Counted from the stretch's first letter, positions 50,740-62,616 are shown. The stretch: 64,000 bases of DNA from Megamerina dolium (GCA_963854835.1 OY978525.1:67584407-67648406), one strand, 5' to 3'. The notes: generated by a model not told the origin, from the letters alone. Made by a program: numbers and translations.

Positions 50740-52866
50740 TACTTCCCCTCTATATGGCGCAAGTCGCTCCAAGTGCACTACTTTAAACTTTGCTCTTTAA
50801 TTCCAGGCACGTTGAATACGATACACTACGTCATTTATCTTTGCTATAATCTCATATGGTCCTTCCCAATGAGTATGTAGTTTAGGAGACAGGCCTTTCT
50901 TTCGTTGTGGATTATGAAGCATTACAAGCTCTCCTTCATAGAACCCTTTTGAATTTGCTTTCAAGTCATACCTGGCCTTCATCTTATCGCTTATCATCTG
51001 CGACCGCTCTCTGATGAACCGATGTACTTCATCCAACTGTTCCCGCTTTTCGCTAGTATAATTACCTTCGGTTGATCTCGTTGGTGTTACGACTCCAAAT
51101 TTTAAATCAGCTGGCAGTCTTAACTCGTTTCCAAAAATTTCCATTGCCGGTGTAGTAGCCGTCGTATCATGTTGTGCGCATCTATATGCCATGAGGAACA
51201 TTGGTATATGTACATCCCAGTTTCTTTGGTATTTACCTACGACTTTTCTCAAAGTCTCCTTTCTCTTTTCTCCTCCAAGGTACGGTTAAATCGTTCTACC
51301 ATGCCATCAGATTGTGGATGTAAAGGTGTTGTACGAGTTTTGTATATACCCAGCATACGGCATATCTCTTGGAATACAACTGATTCGAAATTTCGACCTT
51401 GGTCTGAGTGTAACTCCATCGGTACACCAAAACGAGTAACCCATTGGTTGACGAATACATCCGCAACTGTACTAGCTTCCTGGTTTGGAATGGGGTATAC
51501 TTCAGGCCATTTACTGAAGTAATCTATAACCACCAGAACATACTTGTTTCCTGCTTTGCTTATTGGAAATGGCCCAGCTATGTCCATAGCAATTCGCTCA
51601 AATGGAGCACCCACGGTGTATTGGTGCATCTTACCTCGACTTTTCTTAGTGGGACCTTTGGCCATTGCACATTGCTTACACTTCCGAATCCAATCAGCGA
51701 CATGGTCATGACATCCAACCCAATAAAATCGGTTCTTTATTTTCTCGACGGTTTTGGTGATTCCCAAATGCCCTCCACTGGAGGCATTGTGATACTCAGC
51801 TATCACTTCATTTATTCTCGCCTTGGGTACCACTAGAAGATCATTAGTGATTTTTCCATCCTCACTTTCCCATGCTCGGAATAAACATCCGTCTCGTAAG
51901 TGCAGGCTTTGCCACTGCGCCCAGTATGCCTTTGCTATTGGACTCTCATTAGCCATTTCTTGCCAATCTGGACGTATGCCCTGCTCCTTGTATTCCATAA
52001 TCTTTACGAGATCTGGGTCGCTCCGCTGATCTTCTTGCACTCGTTCGGTGGTCCATGACTCCTCCGGCAATATATTCGTAAGTCGTATGTCGACAATGTG
52101 CTCCTTGCTTTCCACTCGAGAACAATGTTTACATTCCATTTTGCAAGGACGACGAGATAGAGCATCAGTTTTGCCGTGATGTCCTCCTTTACGATGTTCG
52201 ATGGTAAAATCATAACTCTGCAGCTCTGGGTTTTTAAATTGCAATAACCACCTTAGCGCTGAGTGGTCAGTTCGTAGATGAAATGACTGACCGTACAAGT
52301 ATTTATGGAAATACTTTACACATTCCAGTATTGCGAGCAACTCTCTTCGTGTGACACAGTAATTTCTTTCTGGCTTCGACAGGATTTTACTGTAGTATGC
52401 TATTACTTTTTCTTGCCCATCTATGATCTGAGAGAGCACACCACCTATTCCATAGCCACTCGCATCTGTGTCCAACACAAACTTTTGATCAGGTACTGGA
52501 TACGCTAATATTGGTGCTGAACAGAGTTTTTCTTTCAGCTGTTCGAATGCTTTCTGTTGGTCCTCGGCCCACACAAATGGTTTGTTCTTTCTTGTCAACT
52601 CATGCAGTCTATAGTAGGCGCATAAGCCTAGGAAGCTTCTTAACTCGTGAAGATTCGACGGAATACGCCATTCTTGAACTGCTGCTACTTTCTCCTCGTC
52701 GGTATGTACCCCTTCTGTTGTTACTTTATGACCAAGATATTTAACTTCTTGCCTGAAGAGTGAACACTTTTTCATATTCAGTTTAAGCCCTGCTGATTGT
52801 ATACGCTCAAATACTTCTTTCAACTTTTCCAGGTGGTCGTTAAAATCTTTTCCCATCACGATAATG
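50740..52866 (-). pseudogene. Gypsy copy B pol, RNase H and integrase part
   Basis: After the RT lesion the frame continues with IIVMGKDFNDHLEKLKEVFE, then RT connection VKYLGHKVTTEGVHTDEEK, RNase H with FVLDTDASGYGIGGVLSQ, RRELLAILECVKYFHKYLYG and LRTDHSALRWL, then integrase. Integrase has an HHCC zinc domain (H...GGHLG...CKQC) and the catalytic core with MDIAGPFP, LHSDQGRNFES and QSDGMVERFN (all three acidic residues present). A purine-rich insertion at about 51255 breaks the frame. The C-terminal part continues at 50797-51252 with MFLMAYRCAQHD and ends at a stop after AWN, where copy A has Lys. Confidence 0.92.
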
Positions 52867-54166
52867 TCACCAAGCACGTTTTCCAGTGTAGTCCTCTGAG
52901 TACACGCTCCATCAAACGTTCGAAAGTAGCTGGCGCATTGCATAAACCAAATGGTATGACTGTAAATTGCCATAGACCATCGCCAATACTGAAAGCTGTT
53001 TTCTCTTTGTCTTCCTTACCAAGTTCCACTTGCCAGTAGCCACTTTGCAAATCAAGAGTTGAGAACCACTTCGCACCAGATAGTGTGTCCAGAGTGTCAT
53101 CGATTCTTGGCAGTGGATAGCTGTCTTTTTTCGTAATATCATTTAGCTTTCTGTAATCCACACAGAATCGAGTACTTCCATCCTTCTTCTTTACCAGCAC
53201 AACTGGTGAACTCCATGGACTCGCTGATGGTTCAATAACACCTTGTTTCTGCATATCGGAAATCAGCTTAATGACTTCGTCTCTTTTGGCCAATGGAACT
53301 CGTCGTGGTGTTTGACGAATTGGTCTAGAATCACCGGTGTCAATGTGATGCTTCACGATGGTTGTTCGTCCTTCAGTTTTTCCATTTGAAAAAAAGATTG
53401 AACTGTACTTCTCCAATAATTGTAAAGCCTTTTCTTTTTGCTGGTTGGTAAGCACACCTACCCATTCTTCCATCTGTGCTTTTATTTCCGCTCTGACAGT
53501 TCTTGAACTTCCACGTTTTATCGACGAACCATTTTCGCAGTCTACTACGGCAGTAACTTCCTGGCAATGACCAATCACCATTCCTTTCTTCACAACTGTA
53601 GATGTATTAGTTGGATTTAATATTCGCACCGGTACTATTCCATTTTCTTTAGGTTCTACTAACGTCCTACCAAGTATGATGTTTTTATTTTGTATTTCTT
53701 TATCTGCTTCCACTAACCACAACTTGCCTGTCCCATCATCCACATTTATCTGTGCCCAAATCACCGCTTCTGATTTTGCTGGAACCTCTTGGCGTTGACA
53801 TGCCAGTACTCGTTTGATGTTTCCACTCCGCTTGTAACCGATGTTCAATGGTAATTCGACATTTGCATAGCGCAGTATCCGTTGATTTAAATCTAACGTA
53901 AATCCGTTGTCAATCATAAAATCAACACAAATTATTACGTCATCGATGATGTCAGCCACAATGAATTCATGTTCCCACGTGTAATTTCCAATAGATACTC
54001 GTTTCTTTATCGGCTCAAACCTCTTTACCAAATCGCTCTTGATTATAGAATGTGATGCACCAGTGTCCAGGGTTAACATGAATTCCATATTGTCCAATTT
54101 TCCATCAATAGTCAAGCTGCTTGGCACACGCTGTATTTGTGAAATGTGAATGATGGGGCAACCCAC
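52867..54166 (-). pseudogene. Gypsy copy B pol, protease and RT part
   Basis: Protease has FMLTLDTGASHSIIKSDLV (catalytic DTG). RT has SPWSSPVVLVKKKDGSTRFC, the DYRKLND motif, AKWFSTLDLQSGYWQVEL (first catalytic Asp) and FTVIPFGLCNAPATFERLME. At 52867-52870 roughly 10 bases are missing: LHWKTCLV is followed directly by the codons for IIV, so YxDD is lost and the frame shifts. The frame differs from gag, so a gag-pol frameshift would be expected in the live element. Confidence 0.92.
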
Positions 54167-54204
54167 TGTTGGAGTCAGTTCACGCCCCGCTGAACTGACT
54201 CGAT

Positions 54205-55614
54205 TTAGTTGAACGATGGATTTGTGTTAGTGGAGCGATCGGTATCCACCTTATTCTCCTTCTTTTGTCTTCCTGGAGAATTGGATCTTGATCGCTTTCG
54301 TCGTAGACGGCAGTCACGCACCATGTGTCCTGGTTTGTCGCAAATAAAGCACTTACCAGTAAATTTGTTTTCGCGTCGACCTGTTGTTCTTCCTTCAGGC
54401 TGCACTACAGATTTGAATGCCTGACACACCGCTTCAACCAAATCTGCTGTTTCTGTTTCTAGTTGGCGTACCCGTGGCATTGGTGGACACATCAAACTGG
54501 CGGCTTCAAATGTCAAGGCACTACTGACTGTTTCGGCATATGTATGCCTTGGTGACATGACTAGGGCACGCTTTGTCTCTCCATCACGTATGCCATCTAT
54601 GAATGCCTCTATTTTTATTTTTTCGACGAACTCTTCCGAATTACCAGAGAACGCAAGATGACATAAGCGCTCAATGTCAGAAGCGAATTCCTGCAGGCTC
54701 TCATTACTCCGTTGTAATTGACTCTTGTATTCATTTCCATATTTTCGCTGGAGTGTGTCCATCAGTGACTGATAGCTACCACGATCTTTCTCTGAAATCA
54801 TCTGTAGCACCTCGGAAGCATTACCTTTTAATGCGACTATTAAAGCAGCAGTCTTGTCGCTGTCATCCCATTGATTCTTCGAAGCTGTTGTCTCGAATTG
54901 AAGCTTGAAGATATTGAATGGCGTGCTTCCGTCAAATGTTGGTGGCTTTAATTTGATTGTACTTGAATCTCTAATCACTGATGTGGCTGGTCCATTTATT
55001 TTTAGTTGATTGAGTTCGTGCTGTAATTTCTCGAACTTATCTTCCAAGTCATCTACATGTTTCTTTAAATCCGTGACCTTTTCATTAATGGTTCCGGAAA
55101 TTTCCTGAAATCTAAGTTCAATTCCTTTTTGTAGATTTTCGATGACGTGTTCTTGGCGAGCCGAATGTTCTTGAATTTCCATACGCAAATCACTAATAAC
55201 GCCCTCTTGGCGAGACGAACCTTCTTGAATTTCCATACGCAATTCACTAATAACGCCCTCTTGGCGTACCGAATGTTCTTGAAGCTTGGAGTCAATGCGA
55301 GACGCATTTCCTTGAATTTCCGTATGCAATTCAGCCGAATGTTCTTGTAGCTGTTGTTGTTGCTGCAGCATCATGGTTTTCATGAAATCCATGAGTTGAC
55401 CACTCGAATCTATTTTGCTCTCTTCCTCAGCATGCACAACTGCTTGTATATCGGCTTCCTCAAAGAACTCATGTTCTTCTACATTAATTCCCTTAGCCTC
55501 CATAGCTTGCCTCAGCCTCACCAGCAGTTCCGCCTTTGCACCTGATGACGATAGACTCATCTCTACCAACAGCTTTTTAAGCTGGTCCACTTTTAGTTGG
55601 TCAATTTTCACCAT
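54205..55614 (-). CDS. Gypsy copy B Gag with SAP-like N terminus
   Basis: I choose the ATG at 55612-55614, because the frame upstream runs into the primer-binding site and LTR. About 469 residues. Residues 1-40 (IDQLKVDQLKKLLVEMSLSS, GAKAELLVRLRQAM) match the SAP-motif pattern of a DNA-binding helix-extended-loop-helix. Residues ~75-200 form a Gln/Glu-rich coiled coil with tandem 18-residue repeats (RQEGVISELRMEIQE type). The capsid starts LKPPTFDGSTPFNIFKLQFE. Near the end is one knuckle, CFICDKPGHMVRDC, followed by an Arg/Lys-rich tail. Gag would assemble the particle and bind RNA. The frame is open throughout. Confidence 0.9.
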   Translation of the reverse strand: MVKIDQLKVDQLKKLLVEMSLSSSGAKAELLVRLRQAMEAKGINVEEHEFFEEADIQAVVHAEEESKIDSSGQLMDFMKTMMLQQQQQLQEHSAELHTEIQGNASRIDSKLQEHSVRQEGVISELRMEIQEGSSRQEGVISDLRMEIQEHSARQEHVIENLQKGIELRFQEISGTINEKVTDLKKHVDDLEDKFEKLQHELNQLKINGPATSVIRDSSTIKLKPPTFDGSTPFNIFKLQFETTASKNQWDDSDKTAALIVALKGNASEVLQMISEKDRGSYQSLMDTLQRKYGNEYKSQLQRSNESLQEFASDIERLCHLAFSGNSEEFVEKIKIEAFIDGIRDGETKRALVMSPRHTYAETVSSALTFEAASLMCPPMPRVRQLETETADLVEAVCQAFKSVVQPEGRTTGRRENKFTGKCFICDKPGHMVRDCRLRRKRSRSNSPGRQKKENKVDTDRSTNTNPSFN

Positions 55615-55621
55615 ATTTACA

Positions 55622-55641
55622 GAATCCCACTTCTGATACCA
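55622..55641 (-). other. Primer-binding site of gypsy copy B
   Basis: Two to three bases inside the 5' LTR, the minus strand reads TGGTATCAGAAGTGGGATTC. It ends in TGG as expected for complementarity to a tRNA CCA end, and resembles a tRNA-Leu-type site (TGGTGTCAGAAGTGGGAT). The exact tRNA needs comparison with the genome's tRNA set. Confidence 0.75.
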
Positions 55642-55643
55642 AT

Positions 55644-56065
55644 TGTTACGTTTTTTATTCTGTGAGCGTTTAATTCTATTTGAATTACCTTGTTCGATCA
55701 TTGGATTCTGTTAATAATAACTGCAACACTTATTCTATACAACTATATACAGCAACAATTTATTTAATAATCTCTATTTACAATCAACTATTTACAATAA
55801 CACTCTAATGCACTTGCAGCTTTTGCCTCTGTATCAATATTTTCGCAATCACGTTCTGAATTCGATTGATTGCTCTTCTCAACACTGGCTCTATTTATAC
55901 TCTGTTGGCAACACCCCAGAATCTTCCTTTATCGAGATTCTTCTCTTCCTTTCTCGTTGGCTTGTTCTGGTTATCGCTTATTTCTTTTTGTTGACATTCA
56001 TGTCGATGCTGCCAATAGTGTCAGTCACAATAGTGATGAGTAACCAACTACCGATACTCGTTACA
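55644..56065 (-). repeat. 5' LTR of gypsy copy B (right)
   Basis: A 422-bp LTR, TGTTACG to CGTTACA on the plus strand. It differs from the left LTR by scattered substitutions and a short deletion in the AATCAACTATTTAC region. It should hold the element promoter. Confidence 0.92.
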
Positions 56066-56089
56066 ATATATATACATATATATATATAC

Positions 56090-56167
<78 letters not shown>
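56066..56167. repeat. (AT)n microsatellite
   Basis: About 100 bp of AT/ATAC dinucleotides between the LTR and a SINE fragment. Confidence 0.95.
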
Positions 56168-56173
<6 letters not shown>

Positions 56174-56393
56174 CCGGATCCAAACGGCAGAACCCTTGTG
56201 ACATCACTTTTTCTGAGCTTTGCCACAGAGTTCTTTTAGAAGCTTTTTCGTGGGAAGTTGTTACAGTTGGGTACTGTTCGAAAGAAAAATCTTTTCGATA
56301 TTAAATTTGTTATGCATCAGAGATTGAACCACGACCTACAGATCAGAAGGCCAACACACTAACCACTGAGCCACGGCACCCACCCGACTATAT
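56168..56393 (-). mobile_element. tRNA-derived SINE, copy S4
   Basis: The minus-strand copy is collinear with S3 from GAACCGGCT-like body sequence (plus: AGCCGGATCCAAACGGCAG) to the head (plus: ACTGAGCCACGGCACCCACC). Box A and box B are present, with a 5-base loss just inside box B. The distal 3' ~130 bp are missing, replaced by (AT)n. Confidence 0.85.
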
Positions 56394-56905
<512 letters not shown>

Positions 56906-57169
56906 GCTTTTTATACAACTTTTTGTATAAAACATCAATTTTCGTTGCTTTTCTTATACGGCTTTCACATGGGGCTGTGAATTACATCGTTCACTCTCCC
57001 CATTACTATTACCCATTTCACACAGCATATTCTTAATTCAATTCGATTGTCTCTGTTATTGTTTTTTTATTTTCAAGAAAATGGATGCAACATGTTGTTA
57101 CGTTGGTAATGTAGTTATTAATTTTACTTTTAGTTTTTTTATTATTTTAGTTTAGTTCAATAATCCCCT

Positions 57170-57960
57170 CTTTTCCACCGGAAGTTAGGAGCGTCGTCCA
57201 CCACCGGGTTCCGAATATAACATCTTCTTAGCCGGAGCGTGTTCTTCCATTCGCACGATACCCTAGCCAGAGCACCCGCTGAGTTTTAGTACGCTTTTCT
57301 ATGTCGGTGTCGGCATACAGCTCATAGTTGTACCTTATTCGATACTTGCCACCAACACTAATAGGTCCAAAGATTTTGCGTAGAACTTTTCTCTCGAAAA
57401 GTCTGTGTATTCTCTCATCTGTAGTGGAAATTGTCCAAGTTTCGATGCCTTATATAAGAACAGGTATGATGAGAGACTCGTAGAGTGTGGTTTTCGTTTT
57501 TCGAGAGAGGGCCCGACTTCTCAATTGCTTACTTAGCCCAAAGTAGCACCTGTAGGCAAGAGTCATCCTTCGCAATATCTCTAGGCTGACGTCATTACTG
57601 GTGTTAATGTTGGTTCGAAGAGAGATAAAGTCCTTCACTACTTCAAAAGCATAGTTATTAACAATGATATCCTGTACTTACTTCGGTACTTCGTAAGACC
57701 CATTTGACGCAGGTCTCTTACCAACTCTGAAAATGCTGCACTGATAGCTCGCGTGTTCATGCCGATTATGTCAATATCACCGCTACGCTAACAGCATGAC
57801 AATTTTGTTGAAGATAGTTCCATTATGTCGTAAATCAGCAGCTTGTATTATTTTCTCGAATCAACTTGTCTGAGACCACGTTCGGTATTAAAAGAGAGAT
57901 GGTGTGTGTCGATCTGTTTTTTTTTGGGTCTTCTCCAGGATTTAATGTGATGCATTGGTT
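57170..57960 (-). pseudogene. RTE-like RT relic, minus strand
   Basis: Minus-strand pieces match the RTE-like RT at 43310-44822. From right to left: KNRSTHTISL, an internal deletion, a block corresponding to NTERGLRQ, and a block corresponding to FNKSVMLLAY with YADD damaged. Then come NTSNDVSLEILRRMTLAYRC, YFGLSKQLRSRALSRKTKTT and LYESLIIPVL, and the C-terminal HVERMEEHAPAKK-like part near 57200. Many frameshifts are present. It is clearly older than the 43-kb copy. Confidence 0.78.
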
Positions 57961-58599
57961 GCCAAAATCACACCGAGTACACCGAATGCAACGAATGACT
58001 GATAGAAAGAAGTGCCGCATACTTGCTTTAGTGAAGTGAATTTTTGTTGGGAAGACAATATTTTTCATTTAATATTCTAAATTAAGAAATAAAATAGAGG
58101 TGGATGACGTATACGTAAGTTATTTCACGCGAATACAATCTACGAGTATGAATCATATTATTAATTTGGTATTTTTTAATCGAATTATTATGGAATCACA
58201 ACTGAATTGGCTGATATTGTAGAGTCTGGCAGTCAATGAAACCACGCTATTATCAAGGAAAAAATTATAAACATACATGGAAGATGTGATCAGTGGCAAA
58301 AGAGGCCGATGATGACATGTAAATAAATAGATGCTTAAAATAGTACGAGTACACCTCAGGTGAACATTTCGTATATGAAAATTATTAAGAAAATATTTAA
58401 AGTAACAGTGAAGGTTTTTGGAAAAATGTGAATAAAAGCGAAATTATATTTTATATATAAGAATTAAGTGGTCTAGTTGTGTTTTCGCAAGGTAACGTGT
58501 CTAACTGCCTCAACCGGAAGGGTCTATCGCAGTAGAGACTACGACATCTTGTCTCACAGTTCACACCTCTGAATGAGTGGCTGAAAACAATCCCCATTA
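57961..58599. other. Unassigned AT-rich segment
   Basis: No supported gene or repeat. It separates two oppositely oriented RTE relics. Confidence 0.45.
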
Positions 58600-59345
58600 A
58601 GCCAACATTTTTTACGTCAGCCTAATACGTGCTCCGACGGATGAAAAGAAAGACGCGACCAAAGAGAACTTCTTTCAGCGCCTCGAAGAAGTTTATGACT
58701 GCTGCCTGATATCAAAATTGTGCTTATCGACTTCAATGTCGGTAACTTTGGTCCAGCTGTCGGAAAATTAAGTCTCCACCAGAACACCTCCGATATCGAA
58801 TGAGGCTCATCGACTTCGCAGCAGCACAAAACATGGTAAATAGTAGTACCATATTTCAGCATCTCGACTACATGGATGTCCCCAAATCAACGAACGAATC
58901 AACAAATTGATCACATGATGATTGACGGAAGGCATGCTTCCAGTGTTATGGACATGAAATCGATCCGTGGTGCCACCATCGACTCGGATCATTACCTTGC
59001 TGTAGCTAAGGTGCGAACACGATTATGTGTCGCAAATAACAAGAGAAGCCCCACACAGAGAAAGCTTGACGGCAATAAGCTGCAATCACCAGAGACAGCA
59101 AGTGATTTTACCACTCGATTATCGGGTCTGTTTATGCAGAACACGCCCCCTTTTGATGATACATGCGCACAGTGGACAAGCATATCCCACTACTGCTGCT
59201 GAGCAGGTAATCGGTTTCTACCGGCCTCTGAGGAATGAGTGGTATGATCAGGAGTGTTACGACAGAGAAAGACGCTGAGATAGAGAAAGACGCTGCCTAC
59301 AGAAAAACCCTACTTACAGATGCCACGCGAACTGTTAGGGAGCTT
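58600..59345 (+). pseudogene. RTE-like endonuclease C-terminal relic
   Basis: Plus-strand frames contain APTDEKKDATKENFFQRLEE, then a degraded FNVG...GP region. Next come NQRTNQQIDHMMIDGRHASS, VMDMKSIRGATIDSDHYLAV (with the conserved SDH) and RTRLCVANNKRSPTQRKLDG. This is the APE-type endonuclease end and linker of RTE-like elements. RT does not follow. Frameshifts at about 58710 and 58900. Confidence 0.75.
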
Positions 59346-60824
59346 TGTTTCATTATCTTGATAAAATTTGAAATGCGGTTTGCCCTCTCTGATCAAGCAA
59401 AAATTAATCACAAACTAACAAACAAAATCATAGGAACGGGTCACTGCAACACGTTTACGCAAATAGATAACTGTAAATGTACCGTTAATCGTTGAAGTGT
59501 TGCATAAAGGAATTAAAAAAATAGTTGTTAAAAGAGTTTCTTGACACTTGTAAAATTGAGTAAAATTTCTTTTTGTTGTATTTTTCTTTTCTTTTGCGGT
59601 GAACTTGCAATTTTTTTTCATGAATCTTTTATCAATACTGTAAATATGTAACTAATAAAAAAAAATGTGTATGTATATGGAAATAAAAGTTAATGTTTTT
59701 GGCTAAGAAAGTTGAAAATTTGAATTTTTTTCAATGTGTAAACTCATTCTTGACATACTGTATATAAATAACAACTGAGTTGAAATACATGAATTTGTAT
59801 AAATTTCTACCTAATCACCCGTTCCATCAACGTAACGTTCTAAAGGAGACATATTTTAATTGTTGATGTATGACGAGGCAATGAAATAAAAAGAAATATC
59901 AAATAGTAAATTTGCTTATGTAATACAACCATAACAGCTCTGCCATGTTTTCCTTCATTTGTGTCAGCATCTGCCCTATATTTTGACGGACATCTTATAA
60001 AGTATTCTATGTGTAGTAGTGTTTAGTTCTCGTTCAATGTCTAAAATTTTTGCATTGTCGAAGTTCGCTATATTTATAACTACTTTCTCCTTATCACAAA
60101 CTGCCAGCTTTATCTGCTGTAAAATCACTACTGAACGACGTACCTTTTAATTAATCAGCCTACATATCGACAGAGTTTTCTTTAACAAAGAATTATTACG
60201 ATTTCAGTTATCGATTGACAACTGAAAACTTCATAATAAAGAACAAAAGATTTGTATGTAATTTAATATCAATGTCAGATTTATTTTGTTTATATCAGTA
60301 AACGACTAAAAGTATGCCGCAATTATTTATAAAAACCACTTTTAAGATCACAAATCGCTCATTTGATATTCTAACCCAAGTAATCAATTGTAACTTCGCA
60401 GACTATTGTTACTATACCAGAATAAACATGGTTACTAACATCTGACCAAAATGAATATACCCTTGCACTAGTGTGCAAGGTATAATAAAGACAAATATGC
60501 TAACAAATAATGCTAAAACACTTCCTAGACTCTGATTGTTGGAGCTTGATGGGTCGTCAACTTTAAACACCACTTTCCCCGTCCTCTCTCCCTATCTCCA
60601 TCTCTTTCCATGACTTTCCATCAAACAATCGAGCAAATGATCTCAATATGTTCAACCAGCCATAACCAAATGTATTATTTATAGTCATTTTTTATAGCAG
60701 TTATATCGTTAACGGTTAACTATCGGATCTTTGCTTCGTGGATCGACCAGGCAGTCCTACATTCTGGCATCGTCAGATGTCAACCAACTATGTAGAGACG
60801 TGGATGATTGTGTGTTTTTTAGAA

Positions 60825-60825
<1 letters not shown>
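59346..60825. other. Unassigned AT-rich DNA
   Basis: No supported gene in about 1.5 kb. A perfect 8-bp stem (CCTTGCAC / GTGCAAGG with TAGT loop) lies at about 60460-60480. A TACAGTATGTCAAG-like sequence on the minus strand near 59760 might be a solitary Tc1-type terminus, but no partner was found. Confidence 0.5.

Positions 60826-60917
<92 letters not shown>
60826..60917. repeat. (CA)n(TA)n microsatellite
   Basis: About 54 bp of CA followed by about 38 bp of TA. The TA part provides the insertion target for the adjacent Tc1 element. Confidence 0.97.
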
Positions 60918-60920
<3 letters not shown>

Positions 60921-62567
60921 TGGCTCACAGCTTATTTCGTACAGTGTATATATTTTTATGTACATGGCTGTAACATCGAAACTAAAAAACTTATCAATAA
61001 GTTTTGAATGTAGATGTCTATGTATGTGTTTAGTAAACCTAATAAGAAAACGGGGAACCCCAAAAATTGTTCTTTTTGTCATGCAAGAGAGAAAAACTAT
61101 TGATCAGCTGATTTTCAGCTCACATCTTATTTCGTACACAAACTTCAATGTAAGTAAGTTTCATTCTGCCGCGCAGTTACAAAGTTTTTTTGAATTGTAT
61201 GAGTTTTTGGACCTTTTTAACTATTATAACAATTTTTATTATTATTATTTTAAATAGTTAAAGTGCTGTAAATTAAACATTTAGCGTTATGGGTCGTCGT
61301 ACAACGATGGAACAGCGTAAACTGGTAATTAACCATTTTAGGAAAGGTCAGAGTGTGCGAAAAATTGCTGAAATGACAAATTTAAGTGCCTCAACTGTCC
61401 AATACATCATTCAACGCTTCGTTCGCGAAAATCGGTTGGAGAACAAGGGCAGAGAAGCACCTAATAAGATTTTCAACGCTTCAGACGAGCGTTATATTGT
61501 ACGAAAAATTAAGAAAAATCCAAAGTTATCCGCTCCGAAGTTGGCTGCAGAGGTTCAGCGTGAAATAGGAAAATCATCCAGTGCTGAAACTGTCCGACGT
61601 GTGCTGCGCAATCATGACTTGAACGGTCGAGTAGCCCGAAAGAAACCATTCATTTCGAAAATGAATATACAACGCCGACTTGACTTCGCCAAAGAGCATA
61701 TTATTAATACTCCTGCGTTCTGGAATACCGTTATTTTCGCGGATGAGTCTAAGTTTAATATTTTTGGCTCGGACGGAATGTCATATGTTTGGCGTAAAGC
61801 GAATACCGAGCTAAACAAGGAGAACCTTAAGCCCACAGTGAAGCATGGTGGCGGTAGCGTGATGGTTTGGGCCTGTATGTCAGCAGCCGGAGTAGGTGAA
61901 TTGGTTTTTATTGAGGAAACAATGGACAAAATGAAGTACCTCGAGATTCTGAAAAACAATTTACTTCAAAGTGCAGACAAACTGGGTTTGCGGGAAGAAT
62001 TTCGGTACTACCAAGATAATGACCCAAAACATAAATCTGGGATTGTGCAATCTTGGCTTATTTGGAACTGCCCACACTTGATGTCTCCACCACCACAGTC
62101 ACCTGACATGAATGTGATTGAAAATCTTTGGTCTATTTTGGACAATAAAATAAGAACACACAAGATTCTAATAAGCAAGACCTAAAGAAGGTACTGATGG
62201 AAGAATGGAAAAAAATCACACCAGACATCACTCAAAAATTGGTGGATTCAATGCCAAATAGACTCCAGGCTGTCATTAACGCTAAGGGATGTCAACTAAA
62301 TATTAAAATCAACTTACTTTGTTTTTAGTTTGAACTTAAAGAGACTGTACGAAATAAGCTGTGACATGAATTTTCCTATTTTTTTCTTATTTTATTTTTT
62401 TATAGTGTCAAACACTAAAATTTTGAAAAAGTAAATTTTGGAAAATAAAAAACAAACCTTCCTTTCTAAAATGGCATTTATATTTTGTTCAAATTTTTGC
62501 TATATTAGGAATTACGACTGCAGCAATTTTTAAACTGTCACTGTACGAAATAAGCTGGGAGCCACTG
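60918..62567 (+). mobile_element. Tc1-family transposon with IR/DR ends, nearly intact
   Basis: A 1650-bp element flanked by TA on both sides (60916-60917 and 62568-62569). The ends are inverted: CAGTGGCTCACAGCTTATTT on the left, CAGTGGCTCCCAGCTTATTT as the reverse complement on the right. About 200 bp inward on each side a second copy of the GCTTATTTCGTACA motif occurs (61120-61140 and 62346-62367), giving the IR/DR arrangement known from several Tc1 families. Inside is one transposase gene with a single frameshift. The insertion is in the TA part of a microsatellite. Confidence 0.93.
61289..62328 (+). pseudogene. Tc1-family DD34E transposase, one frameshift
   Basis: The frame from ATG 61289 covers about 298 residues before shifting at about 62160. 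The correct C terminus continues in the next frame (NKQDLKKVLMEEWKKITPDI to NLLCF) to TAG 62326-62328, giving about 345 residues, the usual length. The N-terminal paired-like HTH domains occupy residues ~1-115 (QRKLVINHFRKGQSVRKIAE). Catalytic residues are D152 (IFADESKF), D243 (YQDNDPKH) and E278 (MNVIENLW), with exactly 34 residues between the last two. It would excise and insert the element at TA dinucleotides. Only the frameshift disables it. Confidence 0.93.
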
Positions 62568-62606
<39 letters not shown>

Positions 62607-62616
62607 ATATTGTATA
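62568..62616. repeat. (TA)n microsatellite, right flank
   Basis: Continuation of the TA microsatellite on the far side of the Tc1 element, running into the next element. Confidence 0.92.

Larger units (their letters stand above)
50264..56065 (-). mobile_element. Ty3/gypsy LTR retrotransposon, copy B (nearly full length, inactivated)
   Basis: The 5.8-kb element on the minus strand has LTRs of 435 and 422 bp, a primer-binding site, gag, protease, RT, RNase H, integrase and a polypurine tract in canonical Ty3/gypsy order. The flanks are ATAT-rich microsatellite, compatible with a 4-bp ATAT duplication, as in copy A. The two LTRs differ at many positions, so it is not recent. Disabling changes are loss of RT YxDD, a purine-rich insertion in integrase and a stop near its end. 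There is no env. The exact gypsy lineage is not clear from motifs alone. Confidence 0.93.

Noticed and set aside
59500..59765. Possible solitary Tc1 element bounded by CAAGAA-type ends
   Set aside because: The two candidate ends share only short, imperfect matches and no transposase is visible. I could not support it.
60460..60480. Short palindrome CCTTGCAC/GTGCAAGG as a regulatory operator
   Set aside because: An isolated 8-bp stem in AT-rich DNA is expected by chance, and there is no gene next to it.
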